From the NCBI RefSeq assembly GCF_000719265.1, contig NZ_JOFL01000044.1, forward strand, positions 1 through 19,428: a stretch of DNA of 19,428 nucleotides, in the 5' to 3' direction. The DNA comes from Streptomyces roseoverticillatus. GTDB taxonomy: Bacteria; Actinomycetota; Actinomycetes; Streptomycetales; Streptomycetaceae. The notes under the pieces were generated by a model. It searched no databases and was not told the DNA's origin. It saw only the letters and a program-made list of their open reading frames with translations. Shown here piece by piece: positions 1 through 16,900 of the stretch (its first letter is position 1; every line of letters begins with the position of its first letter). The position numbers and the translations under genes were made by a program.

Positions 1-2150
1 CAGACCACCCGTACCACCGGTGATCAACACCGTGCCGGAGAAATCCCAGACAGGCCTCCGCAGCTCCTGTGCCGGAACCCGGGCCAGCCGGGCCGCGAGC
101 ACGTCGGCGCCCCGCATCAGCAGTTGAGGTTCGTCCGAGGCCAGAGCGCGCGGCAGGACAGCCGTGTCGGCCTCCGCGTCCAGGTCCACCAGGCCGAAGC
201 GGCCCGGGTTCTCCGACTGCGCCGACCGCACCAGACCCCACACGGCAGCACCGGCGAGATCCTCACCCGACACCGCACCCCGCGTCACGAACACCAGCCG
301 CGCATCCGCGAACCGCTCGTCCGCCAGCCACGACTGCACCAGCCCCAACGCCCACGCCGCCACGACGTGCACGGACTCCACCACGTCGCCCGAGGCGGGC
401 GTCACCGGGGCCAGGACCGCTTGCGGCACCCGGCCGGAGCCGGCCAGGGACGCCAGGTGCGCGTGGCTGTCGAACGTCGAGCCCGCGAGGGAGCCGAGCA
501 CGGCCACGGTCGCCGCGGCCCCGGCCGGGGGCAGCCGTACGGGGTTCCACGCCACCTGAAACAGCGCGTCGCGCGCGACGGGGCTCGCGCCGCCGTCCGG
601 CCGGCCGGCGGAGACGGGCCGTACGGTCAGGGACTCGACGGAGGCGACCGGCCCGCCTTCGGCGTCCGCGACGTCCACGGACACCGTGTCCGTACCGTGC
701 CGGACGACGCGGACCCGTACGGCCGAGGCGCCGGACGCGTGGAGCGAGACGCCCTCCCACGAGAAGGGCACGACGCCCTGGTCCACGCCGTTGAAGGCGC
801 AGACGTGCAGGGCCGCGTCGAGCAGCGCCGGGTGCAGGCCGTACGCGGGGGCGTCGGCCTCGGCGGCCTCGGGCAGGGCGACCTCGGCGAACACCTCGTC
901 GCCCCGCCGCCACGCGGCCCGCAGGCCCCGGAAGTGCGGTCCGTAGTGGAACCCACCGTCGGCGAAGTCCTGGTAGACGCCGGTCAGGTCCACGGCCTCG
1001 GCGCCGGCGGGCGGCCAGGGTCCGGTGCGGAAGTCGTGGCCGGGGTCCGGGGTCCGGTCGCCCGTCGCGAGGATGCCGGTGGCGTGCTGGATCCACGGGC
1101 GGTCGCCGTCGCCCTCAGGCCGGGAGCGGGCGCCGAGGGTGCGCCTGCCGGTCTCGTCGGCGGGACCGACGCGCAGCTGCACCTGGACGCCGCCGTGTTC
1201 GGGCAGGACCAGCGGGGCGGCCAGGGTCAGCTCGTCGATCCGGTCGCAGCCCGCCTCGTCGGCGGCGCGGACGGCGAGTTCGACGAACGCCGTGCCCGGC
1301 AGCAGGACCGACCCCGTGATCCTGTGGTCGGCCAGCCAGGGATGGGACTGGAGCGACAGGCGGGTCGTGAACAACAGACCGTCGCTGTCGGGCAGTTCCA
1401 CGGCGGTGCTGAGCAGCGGGTGCCCGGCCGCTTCGAGGCCGGCGGCGCCGATGTCCCCGGCGCCTGTACGGCCGGGGGTGGGCCAGAACCTCTCGTGCTG
1501 GAAGGCGTACGTGGGAAGGCCGTCGGCGACGCGCGCGTCCGTGCCGGCGAAGAACGCCGCCCAGTCGGTGGACGTGCCGTGGACGTGCAGCTGCCCGAGC
1601 GCGGCGAGGAGCGTGGCGTCCTCCGCGCGGTTCTTGCGCAGGGCGGGGACGAGGAGGGTCTCGTCCGGCAGCGACTCGCGTGCCATGGCCGAGAGCGTGC
1701 CGTCGGGCCCCAGCTCCAGGAAGCGCGTCACGCCCTCGGCGTGCAGGGCGCGTATCCCGTCGGCGAAGCGTACGGCTTCGCGGACGTGGGTCACCCAGTA
1801 GTCGGGGCTGCGCAGTTCCCCGGCCGTGGCCGGGGCGCCGGTCACGTTCGAGACCACGGTGAGCTCAGGCGCACCGTAGGTGAGGCCCTCGGCGACGGCG
1901 CGGAAGCCGTCCAGCATCGGCTCCATCAGCGGCGAGTGGAAGGCGTGCGAAACCCGCAGCCGACTGGTCTTCCTGCCCTCGCCCTCGAAGTGGGAGCGGA
2001 TCGCCTCGACCGCGTCCTCGGCACCGGAGACGACGACCGACGACGGGCCGTTGACCGCCGCGATCGCGATGTCCTCGGTCAGGTGCGGCAGGACCTCGGA
2101 TTCCGTCGCCTGGACCGCGACCATCGCACCACCAGCAGGCAACGCCTGCA

Positions 2151-8633
<6,483 letters not shown>

Positions 8634-8644
8634 CAGGATGCCAA

Positions 8645-8650
8645 CCCCTC
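8645..8650 (-). promoter_or_regulatory. Probable ribosome binding site of PKS-B
   Basis: GAGGGG on the minus strand ends 11 bases before the ATG at 8633. The spacing is slightly long but acceptable. The start is also supported by the protein: residue 1 begins a typical docking helix, whereas the 121 codons upstream are proline- and arginine-rich, overlap the P450 gene and are not PKS-like. Confidence 0.55.
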
Positions 8651-8752
8651 GTGGAATGCCGGTTCCCGGGCACAGGGCGTCGACACGCACGCCTGACCCA
8701 CTGTCCAGGGCCATCCTGCTCAAGGCCGACTGCGGGATTCCGTAGAGCACGA

Positions 8753-8801
8753 CGCCCGTACGCGCGGCCCCGGTGGTGCGGTGGGGGCGTGCGTACGGGC
8801 G
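8753..8801. repeat. Inverted repeat in the P450 to PKS-B gap
   Basis: A perfect 11-bp inverted repeat has arms cgcccgtacgc (8753-8763) and gcgtacgggcg (8791-8801) around a 27-nt loop. It begins 30 nt downstream of the P450 stop on the transcribed strand and lies about 120 nt upstream of the PKS-B start. It could be a weak terminator for the P450 transcript or an operator for PKS-B. No T-tract follows it, and I see no convincing -10/-35 pair in 8634-8752. Confidence 0.5.
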
Positions 8802-8830
8802 AGGGTGCCGGGAACGGCGGGCGGCTGGGC

Positions 8831-10021
8831 CTACCAGGTCACGGGCAGCTCGGTGAGGCCGCCGGACAACTGGCCGTCGTGCAGTCGCAGTTCGTCCGCC
8901 CGGCGTTCCAGGCGGAGGCCGGGCAGGCGGGTGAACAGCTGGGTGTAGACCGTCTTCAGCTCGATGCGCGCCAGCGGGGCGCCGATGCAGTGCCACATCC
9001 CGTGGGCGAAGGTCAGGTGCGGGTTGGGGGCCCTGGTGATGTCGAACCGCTCCGGTTCGGCGAAGACCCGCTCGTCGAAGTTGGGGAGGCTGAAGTCGAA
9101 CAGGACCAGGTCTCCGGCCCGCATCGTGACGCCGCCGATCTCGACGTCCTCGGAGGCGTAGCGCGGCAGGATCGACCCGCCGGCCTTGGCGGCCCGCAGC
9201 ACTTCCTCCACCGCGTGCGTCATCAGGTCCGGGTCCGCCAGGGCGGCCGCGCGCTGCTCGGGGTGGTGGTCCAGGAGCACCACGCCGTGGTCGAGGAAGG
9301 TCACGACACTGTCCAGCCCGGCGAAGAGGAGGCTCACTCCCAGCGGTGCGACCCGTTCTTCGGGGAGTCCGCCCTCGGACAGCCGGGTGAGGATGTCGGC
9401 GCCGGGCTCCGCCCGCTTCCGCTCGACCAGTCCTCCGACGAACGCGAACAGCTCTTGCTGGCCTTCCCGCACGCTCTCCGGGGTGTCGAGGAGGGCCATC
9501 CGGGACAGCAACGCCGTCAGCTCCTCACGGCTGTGCGGCGGTATGCCGATGATGTCGCAGAGCACCGTCAGGGCGACGGGCACGGAGACGCCGCCGTGCA
9601 GGTCGGCGGGCGGGCCCTGGGCGATGAACCGGTCCAGTACGGCGTCCACGACGGCGGCCACCTGCGGCTCCATCTCGCGCACCCGCCGGGCGGAGAACAT
9701 CGGCGTGAGCAGGCGGCGCACCTCGGCGTGGGTCCGGCGTCCCGCCTCGGCGTCGGTGTCGGTGATCATCAGGTCCAGGAACGGGGTCCTGACGTAGCGG
9801 GGCGCGTTCGCCGGGTCGGGGTGCGTGTGGCCGACGCGCCCGTCGTGCAGCAGTTCCTTGAGCTCGGCGTGGCGGGTCACCAGCCACCCCTCGTCCCCGG
9901 CGGGGGTGCGGACCCGGCGGACCGGTCCCTCCTCCTGGAGCCGGCGCAGCAGTGGGCTCACCCGGAGCAGGGCGGGCGGTTCCAGACCGAGAGAGGGGAG
10001 GCCTTGGGAAGAAACGGTCAT
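8831..10021 (-). CDS. Cytochrome P450 monooxygenase (polyketide tailoring)
   Basis: This 396-residue protein begins [10 protein letters not shown] and ends PVTW; the stop is TAG at 8831-8833. It is a soluble bacterial class I P450 that would hydroxylate or epoxidise the polyketide using electrons from a ferredoxin not encoded here. The heme-ligand Cys 345 (8987-8989) lies in [15 protein letters not shown]; the consensus FGxG is FAHG here. The K-helix ExxR is Glu 273 to Arg 276 in EEVLR. The I-helix reads AGLDS, with Ser 238 where most P450s have Thr. The length is normal for the family, and no membrane anchor or signal peptide is visible. It lies between two PKS genes in the same direction, which supports a tailoring role. 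The substrate and CYP family cannot be assigned from this view. Confidence 0.95.
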   Translation of the reverse strand: MTVSSQGLPSLGLEPPALLRVSPLLRRLQEEGPVRRVRTPAGDEGWLVTRHAELKELLHDGRVGHTHPDPANAPRYVRTPFLDLMITDTDAEAGRRTHAEVRRLLTPMFSARRVREMEPQVAAVVDAVLDRFIAQGPPADLHGGVSVPVALTVLCDIIGIPPHSREELTALLSRMALLDTPESVREGQQELFAFVGGLVERKRAEPGADILTRLSEGGLPEERVAPLGVSLLFAGLDSVVTFLDHGVVLLDHHPEQRAAALADPDLMTHAVEEVLRAAKAGGSILPRYASEDVEIGGVTMRAGDLVLFDFSLPNFDERVFAEPERFDITRAPNPHLTFAHGMWHCIGAPLARIELKTVYTQLFTRLPGLRLERRADELRLHDGQLSGGLTELPVTW

Positions 10022-10027
10022 GGCAAG

Positions 10028-10036
10028 TCCTGCCTC
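10028..10036 (-). promoter_or_regulatory. Ribosome binding site of the P450 gene
   Basis: The minus strand reads GAGGCAGGA, ending six bases before the ATG at 10021. This good Shine-Dalgarno match fixes the start. It rules out the 32-codon upstream extension in the same frame, which would run through the intergenic hairpin. Confidence 0.75.
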
Positions 10037-10066
10037 TTGTTCGTAGGGGATCGGAACACTGCGCGC

Positions 10067-10126
10067 GCACGACCGGTGGGCCCGGGGCGGACGGACCGGG
10101 CTGCTTCCCCGGGCCACCGGTCGTGC
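10067..10126 (-). terminator. Strong GC-rich hairpin downstream of PKS-A, candidate terminator or mRNA processing element
   Basis: The arms 10067-10087 and 10107-10126 are inverted copies (gcacgaccggtgg...cccgggg against ccccgggcc...accggtcgtgc). They form a stem of about 20 bp with one bulged G and a 19-nt loop. On the transcribed strand the hairpin starts about 20 nt after the PKS-A stop and ends about 45 nt before the P450 start. There is no T-tract, which is common for actinomycete terminators. It could terminate transcription, attenuate read-through into the P450 gene or stabilise a 3' end; the sequence alone does not decide. Confidence 0.7.
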
Positions 10127-10146
10127 CGTGCGTCACTCCAGTACGG

Positions 10147-10990
10147 TCACGCCCCGTCGACGGAGCCGAGCCACTCCCGCATGACCTGCGCGGTCGACGC
10201 GGCGTCGTCGCCGACCATGGAGAAGTGGTCCGCGTCGACCTTGCGGATGCGCGCCGACGGGAACAGGTGGCTCTGCTCCTCTCCGTCGGGGCCGACGGGG
10301 CCGGGGGCCGCGGGCTGGAGGCTGGAGGCCCTCGTCGCGTGGACGACCAGCACGGGGGCGGTCGTGTGCTGCACCTCGAGCCGGTTCAGCAGCCCCATCC
10401 ACCGTCCCATCGCGGACAGCCGGGAGTTCGTCATCCGCACCGGCGAGACCTCGTGGATCAGGAAGTTCTCCCGCATCACGGCGGCGTAGTCGATGGGCTC
10501 GTGGCTCTCGTGCCGGATGCTGAGGGTGTCCAGCAGCACCACGGCGGCGGGCTTGATGCCCCAGGTGTTCTCCAGCAGGCCCGCCGCCGCGTAGGCGTAC
10601 GCTCCGGCCGAGGAGTGCCCGACCAGGACGAAGGGGTGGCCGTCGCTCGCGCGCAGCGCGCTCTCCGCGACGACCCTGGTGCCGGTCTCGGGCGTGGCCG
10701 GCAGCCGCTCCCCCGCCGAGAAGCCGACCAGCGGCAGCGCGGAGACGTGCCGCTCGCCCCGGAACTGGGCGGCGAGCCTGGCGTACTCGTGGACCCCGCC
10801 GTTGGCGGTGGGCGTGCTGATGCACACCAGCCGCGGCTCGGCGGGGCCCTCGGCGAGCGTGGTCGGCAGGGGCAGGTCCTCGAGCTCCGCCGCGTTGTCG
10901 AAGGTCCGGCGCATGGCGCTCAAGGCCGACAGCAGGCGGCGGGCCTCCTCGACCTTGTTCGTTTCCATGGCGTCGACGAAGATCCGCTCC
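10147..10990 (-). other. C-terminal thioesterase (chain-release) domain of PKS-A
   Basis: This alpha/beta-hydrolase domain is fused after the last ACP through a roughly 60-residue linker. It releases the full-length polyketide from the final ACP, usually as a macrolactone or free acid. The visible landmarks are [12 protein letters not shown] near the start of the fold, the nucleophile Ser at 10612-10614 within [16 protein letters not shown] supplying the Asp, and DADHFSM supplying the His near the C-terminus, so the triad is complete. The residue two places after the nucleophile is Ala, where the GxSxG consensus has Gly. The protein ends SVDGA. Its presence marks PKS-A as the end of an assembly line. 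Confidence 0.93.
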
Positions 10991-13900
10991 AGCGAGTCGA
11001 CTTCCGGTCCGGCGGCCGGTCCCCTGAGGTCCGCGCCGGACGGGAGGCCGTCCGGGCCGGGCTGCGCGGCGAGTTCGCTGCGCAGCCAGGTGGCCAGGTT
11101 CTCGGGGGTCTTGTTGTCGAAGACCACCGTCGCGGGCAGGTGCAGCCCGGTGGCCGTGGCGATCCGGTTGCGGAGCTCGACCGATGTCAGCGAGTCGAAT
11201 CCCAGCTCCAGGAAGTCGCGGTCGGCCTCGACCTCCTCGGCCGAGGCGTAGCCGAGGATGACGGACGCCTCCGCACGGACCAGGTCGACGACGCGGCGTG
11301 CGCGGTCCGCCTCCGGCAGGTCCAGCAGCTGCCGGGCGAAGGTGATCGCGCCGGACGCGCTCGCCGCCTGCGCGGCGGACCGCCGGCTCCGGCGGACCAG
11401 GGCGCGGTAGGGCGGGGGTACGTCGCCCTGCCCCTGGGCCGGTCCGGCGATCTCGCCCATGGCCGCCACGACCGGCTCGGCGTAGCCGAGAGCGGCGTCG
11501 AACATGGCCGTGCCCTGCCTGATGGTGACCGGTGCCAGGCCGTTGGCCCGCATGCGGTGCAGGAAGCTCTCGGGCAGTTCGCCGGCCATGCCGGCGTCCA
11601 CGGCCCAGTGGCCCCACGCCTGGGCCTGGCCCGGCAGGCCCAGCGCGACCCGGTGCCGTGCCAGGCCGTCCAGGAAGGCGTTCGCCGCCGCGTAGTTGGC
11701 CACGCCGGGGGCGCCGAGGAGGCCGGAGAGGGACGAGAACATGACGAAGGCGGACAGGTCGAGGTCCTTGGTGGCCTCGTGCAGGTGCCAGGCGGCGTCC
11801 GCCTTCGGGCGCAGGACGACCGACAGCCGCTCGGGGTTGAGCGACGTGATCATGCCGTCGTCGAGGGCACCGGCCAGGTGCAGGACCGCCGTCAGCGGGT
11901 GCTCGGCCGGGATCGTCTCCAGGAGCGCGTCGAGTGCGGCACGGTCCGCCACGTCGCACGCGGCGATCGTGGGAAGGGCGCCCAGCTCCCGGAGTTCGCC
12001 GGCCAGTTCGGCCGCGCCGGGCGCCGCGGGGCCGCTGCGGCTGACCAGCAGCAGGTGCCGTGTGCCGTTCGCGGCCAGCCACCGGGCGAGGTGAATGCCC
12101 AGTGCACCCGTGGCACCGGTGATGAGGACGGTGCCGTCGGGGTCCCAGGCCGGCTGCCGCGCGCTCGTGGCGGCGGGCAGCCAGCCCAGTCGTCCGACGT
12201 GTACCGCACCGTCGCGCACGGCGAACTGGACGTCGCCGGAGGCCGTCAGGGCCGGCAGCTTCGCGAGGAACTCCGTCAGGTCGGTGCCGTCGTCGAGGTC
12301 GGCCAGGATGAAGCGGCCGAGGTGTTCCGCGTGCGCCGAGCGCATCATGCCCCAGAGGGAGGCGGCGACGAGGTCGCTGCCGAAGACCGCGCCCTGCGTG
12401 ACGAAGACCAGCCGCGACGTGGTGAACCGCTCCTCCGCGAGCAGGCCCTGCACCAGCTCAAGGGCCTGTGCTGTCGCTTCGTGCACGGCCGCCGGGACAT
12501 CGCCCTCCGTACGGGGCACGGGAACCGCGATCAGCTCCGGGCTGCCCGTGACCTCGGCCAGCGACCCGGTCCCGAGCGGGGCGAGCACCACGCTGGAGGT
12601 TCCCGGCGCGGCCTCCGCCTCCGGGGCCGGAAGCCAGTCCAGCCGCAGCAGCGTGCTGCTCCGGCGGTGGTCGACGGGCTCCGGGGCGTCCGGCGGGGTG
12701 CTCACGGTGACGGCCCTCGCCGACAGCACGGGGGCACCGGACTCGTCGGCCAGCGCGACGGAGACGGAGTCCTCGCCGGTCTTCGTGACGCGTGCCCGCA
12801 CCGCCGACGCGCCGGAGGCGTGCAGGCACACTCCGCTCCAGGAGACGGCCTGCTGGATGCGGTCCTCGTCCCCCGCGCCGGAGAGCGAGGCGGCGTGGAC
12901 GACCGCTTCGAGCAGCGCGGGGTGGAGACCGAAGCTCCCGGCGGCGGAGGCGGCATCGCCTTCGAGCGCGGCCTCGGCGAACACCTCGTCGCCGCGGATC
13001 CAGGCCGAGCTCAGCCCGCGGAAGGCGGGGCCGTACCCGGTCTCGTCGTAGAAACCGTCCAGGTCGACGGCGGACGCACCGCTCGGCGGCCAGGTGGGGG
13101 CGTCGATGTCCGCGATGTGCTCACCGGTGGAGAGTGTGCCGGTCGCGTGCTCCGTCCACGGGTCGTCGTCCGGTGCGTCCTCCGGCCGTGAGAAGAACCG
13201 GATCTCGCGGGCGCCCTTCTCGTCCGGAGCGCCGAGCCGCACCTGTGCCACGAGTGCCGTGCCCGCGGTGAGCACCAGCGGTGTGCCGAGGGCCAGTCCG
13301 GTGACCTGTTCACAGCCCACCTGGTCCCCGGCCCGGACGGCGAGTTCGAGGAATCCGGAGGCCGGGAAGACCACCTTGCCGCCCGGCGCGTGGTCCTTCA
13401 GCCAGGGGTGGGCCTCCGCCGACAGGCGGCTCGTGAACAGCATCCCGCCGGAACCCGCCAGCGACACGGCCGCGCCCAGCAGCGGGTGCTCGGCGGGCAT
13501 CAGGCCGGCGGAGGCCACGTCTCCCACCGGGTTTCCGGGCTTCGGCCAGTAGCGCCGGTGCTGGAACGCGTAGGTGGGAAGGTCGACGCGGTGGGCGCCG
13601 GTGCCGGCGAAGAACGCGGGCCAGTCCGCCTCGACACCGGCGACGTGGAGGGACGCGACGGCGGTCAGCAGGGCGGTCTCCTCCGGGCGGCCCTTGCGGA
13701 GCGCCGGCACGGCCACCGGGATGCCGTCCAGGTTGTGCTGGGCCACCGCCGTCAGCACGCTGTCGGGTGCCAGCTCCAGGAAGGCCGAGGCTCCTTCGGC
13801 GGCCAGGGTGCGTATGCCGTCGGCGAAGCGGACGGGTTCGCGGACGTTCCGGACCCAGTAGTCGGCGCAGCCGATCAGTTCCCCGGACGCCTCCTCGCCG

Positions 13901-16900
13901 GTCACGGTCGAGACGACCCGGATCTTCGGCGTCCCGTAGGAGAGGCCCTCGGCGACCCGGCGGAAGTCGTCCAGGATCGGATCCATCAGCGGGCAGTGGC
14001 CGGCGACGTGCACCAGTACCCGCCGCGTCTTGCGGTCCTCGGCGGCGAACGCGTCGGCGATGCGCAGGACGTGGGTCTCGTCTCCGGAGATGACGACGGC
14101 CTCCGGGCCGTTGATCGCGGCGATCGCCACACCGCCGGTCAGCCGTGCCGCCACCTCCTGCTCGGACGCCTCGATCGCCATCATCGCGCCGCCCGCGGGC
14201 AGGGAGTTCATCAGCCGGCCGCGGGCCGCGACCAGGGTGCACGCGTCCGCCAGGGAGAGCACTCCGGCGACGTGGGCCGCCGCGATCTCGCCGAAGGAGT
14301 GGCCCACGACGAAGTCGGGGCGGACGCCCCAGGATTCGACGAGCCGGAACAGCGCCACCTGGATCGCGAACAGCGCGGGCTGGGTGAACCTGGTCTCGTC
14401 CAGGCGCTCGGCGTCGGTGAACATCACCTCCCGCAGCTCGCCGTCGAAGTGGGCCAGCACCGCGTCCAGCGCCTCCGCGAACACCGGGAACCGGTCGGAC
14501 AGTTCCCGGCCCATACCGGCGCGCTGCCCGCCCTGGCCCGGGAACAGCAGCGCGAGCGAACGGTCCGCGGCCGTGCCCCGCGCGACCTCGGCCCCCGCCA
14601 GCAGCACCGCGCGGTGTTCGAAGGCCGCGCGGCCGGTGGCCAGGGAGAAGCCCACGTCGAGCGGCGAGAGTTCCGGACGCTCACCGACCCACTCGCGCAC
14701 CAGCTCGACCTGGGCGTCGAGCGCCTCGGAGGTCTTCCCCGAGAGGAGCCACGGAACGGCTTCCGCTTCGGCGGGCCGGACATCCCGGCCGGGCCGCACG
14801 GCGATGTCCGGAGCCTGCTCCAGGATGGCGTGCGCGTTCGTGCCGCTGATGCCGAAGGAGGAGACGCCCGCCCGGCGGGGACGTCCGGTGTCCGGCCAGT
14901 CGGTCGTCTCCATCACGAGTTCGACGTCACCGGCCGTCCAGTCGACGTGCGTCGTGGGCGTTCCGACATGGAGGGTGCGGGGCAGGACGCCGTGCCGCAT
15001 CGCCATGACCGTCTTGATGACACCCGCGGCGCCGGCCGCGGCCTGGGTGTGGCCGATGTTCGACTTGAGCGAGCCCAGCAGCAGCGGCCGCCCCTCGGTC
15101 CGGTCCTGCCCGTAGGTCGCGAGCAGGGCCTGGGCCTCGATGGGGTCGCCCAGTGCCGTGCCCGTGCCGTGCGCCTCGACGGCGTCCACGTCACCGGTCG
15201 ACAGCCCGGCGTTCGCGAGCGCTTGGCGGATGACGCGCTGCTGGGACGGGCCGTTGGGGGCCGTGAGTCCGTTGGAGGCGCCGTCCTGGTTGATGGCCGA
15301 GCCCCGGACGACGGCGAGCACTTCGTGCCCGTTGCGGCGCGCGTCGGAGAGCCGCTCCAGGACGAGGACGCCTACACCCTCGGACCAGCCGGTGCCGTCG
15401 GCGTCGTCCGAGAACGACTTGCACCGGCCGTCCGTGGCCAGCACGCCCTGACGGCTGAAGCTCGGGAAGCTCATCGGGGTCGACAGCACCGTCACCCCTC
15501 CGGCCAGGGCGAGCGAGCACTCGCCGGAGCGCACGGACTGCGCGGCCCAGTGCAGCGCGACGAGCGACGCCGAGCACGCGGTGTCGAGGGAGACGGCGGG
15601 ACCCTCCAGGCCGAGGGTGTACGAGATGCGGCCGGAAAGGACACTGCCCGCCAGACCCGTGCCGCCATGGCCCTCCACGTCCTCGGCGGAGTTCAGCACG
15701 GCGCCGAAGTAGTCGACGCCGTTCGTGCCGATGTAGACGCCGGTCCGGCTGCCGCGCAGGGACTCCGGGTCGATGCCGGAGCGTTCGATCGCCTCCCACG
15801 AGGTTTCCAGGAGCAGTCGCTGCTGCGGGTCCATGGTGACGGCCTCTCGGGGCGAGATCCCGAAGAAGGCCGCGTCGAAGTCCGCGATGCCGTCGAGGAA
15901 CCCGCCCTTGGACGTGCCGCTGCGCCCGCGTTCACCCTCCGCCCCGCCGAGAACGGCATCGAGGTCCCAGCCGCGGTCGGCCGGGAAGTCGGACATGCCT
16001 TCGCGGCCTTCGAGGACGAGCCGCCACAGGTCCTCCGGGGACCGTACGCCTCCCGGGAGCCGGCAGGCCATGCCCACGATGACGACCGGGTCCTCCGCGA
16101 CCGCCGCGGCGACGACGGCCGGAGCCCCCGCATCGCCGTACTCGTCGAGCAGTACGGCGACGAGGTGTTCGGCGAGTGTCGTGGGGTTGGGGTAGTCGAA
16201 GACCAGGGTCGCGGTCAGCCGCAGGCCCGTGGCGTTGGTGAGCCGGTTGCGGAGCTCGACGGCGGTCAGGGAGTCGAAGCCCAGGTCCTGGAACCCCCGC
16301 CGCGCGTCGACGGCCTCGGCCGACGCGTGCCCCAGCACCGCCGCGGCCTCCGCCCGCACCAGGTCCGCCATGAGGCGGGCGCGCTCGCCCTCACCCAGCC
16401 CCGCCAGCCGGCCGGCCAGCTGCACGGCCGTGCCCGCACCCGTGGCGGTGGTCGCGGCGGCACGCCGGGTTCCCCTGAGGAGACCGCGCAGCAACGGCGG
16501 TACCTCGCCGCGGACCCGTGTGCCCGCGGCGACCGGCCCGATCGGGACGAGGTACGTCTCGCCGGACGCGGTGGCGGCGTCGAACAGCGCCAGCCCCTGC
16601 CCGGCGGACAGCGGCGGCACGCCGGACGCGGCGATGCGCTGTATCTCCGTGCCGGACAGGGTGCCCCTCATCCCGCTGCCCTGCGCCCACACGCCCCAGG
16701 CCAGGGACTGCGCGGGCAGCCCGCGCGCCGCACGGTGCCGGGCCAGCGCGTCGAGGAAGACGTCCCCCGCGGCGTAGTTGCCCTGGCCTGCGCTGCCCAG
16801 GACGCCCGAGATCGAGGAGAAGACCACGAACGCGGCCAGGCCGAGGTCCTTGGTGGCCTCGTGCAGGTGCCAGGCGGCATCCGCCTTCGGACGCAGCACG

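Noticed and set aside
8634..8996. Upstream extension of PKS-B by 121 codons
   Set aside because: It overlaps the P450 coding region and encodes Pro/Arg-rich sequence unlike PKS N-termini. The docking helix begins at 8633.
10022..10117. Upstream extension of the P450 gene by 32 codons
   Set aside because: It would pass through the hairpin and lacks a Shine-Dalgarno sequence. The ATG at 10021 has GAGGCAGGA six bases upstream, and P450 N-termini of this length are typical.
9952..13191. 1079-codon open frame on the plus strand
   Set aside because: It runs antisense through the P450 start, the intergenic hairpin and the TE-ACP-KR region; no family features.
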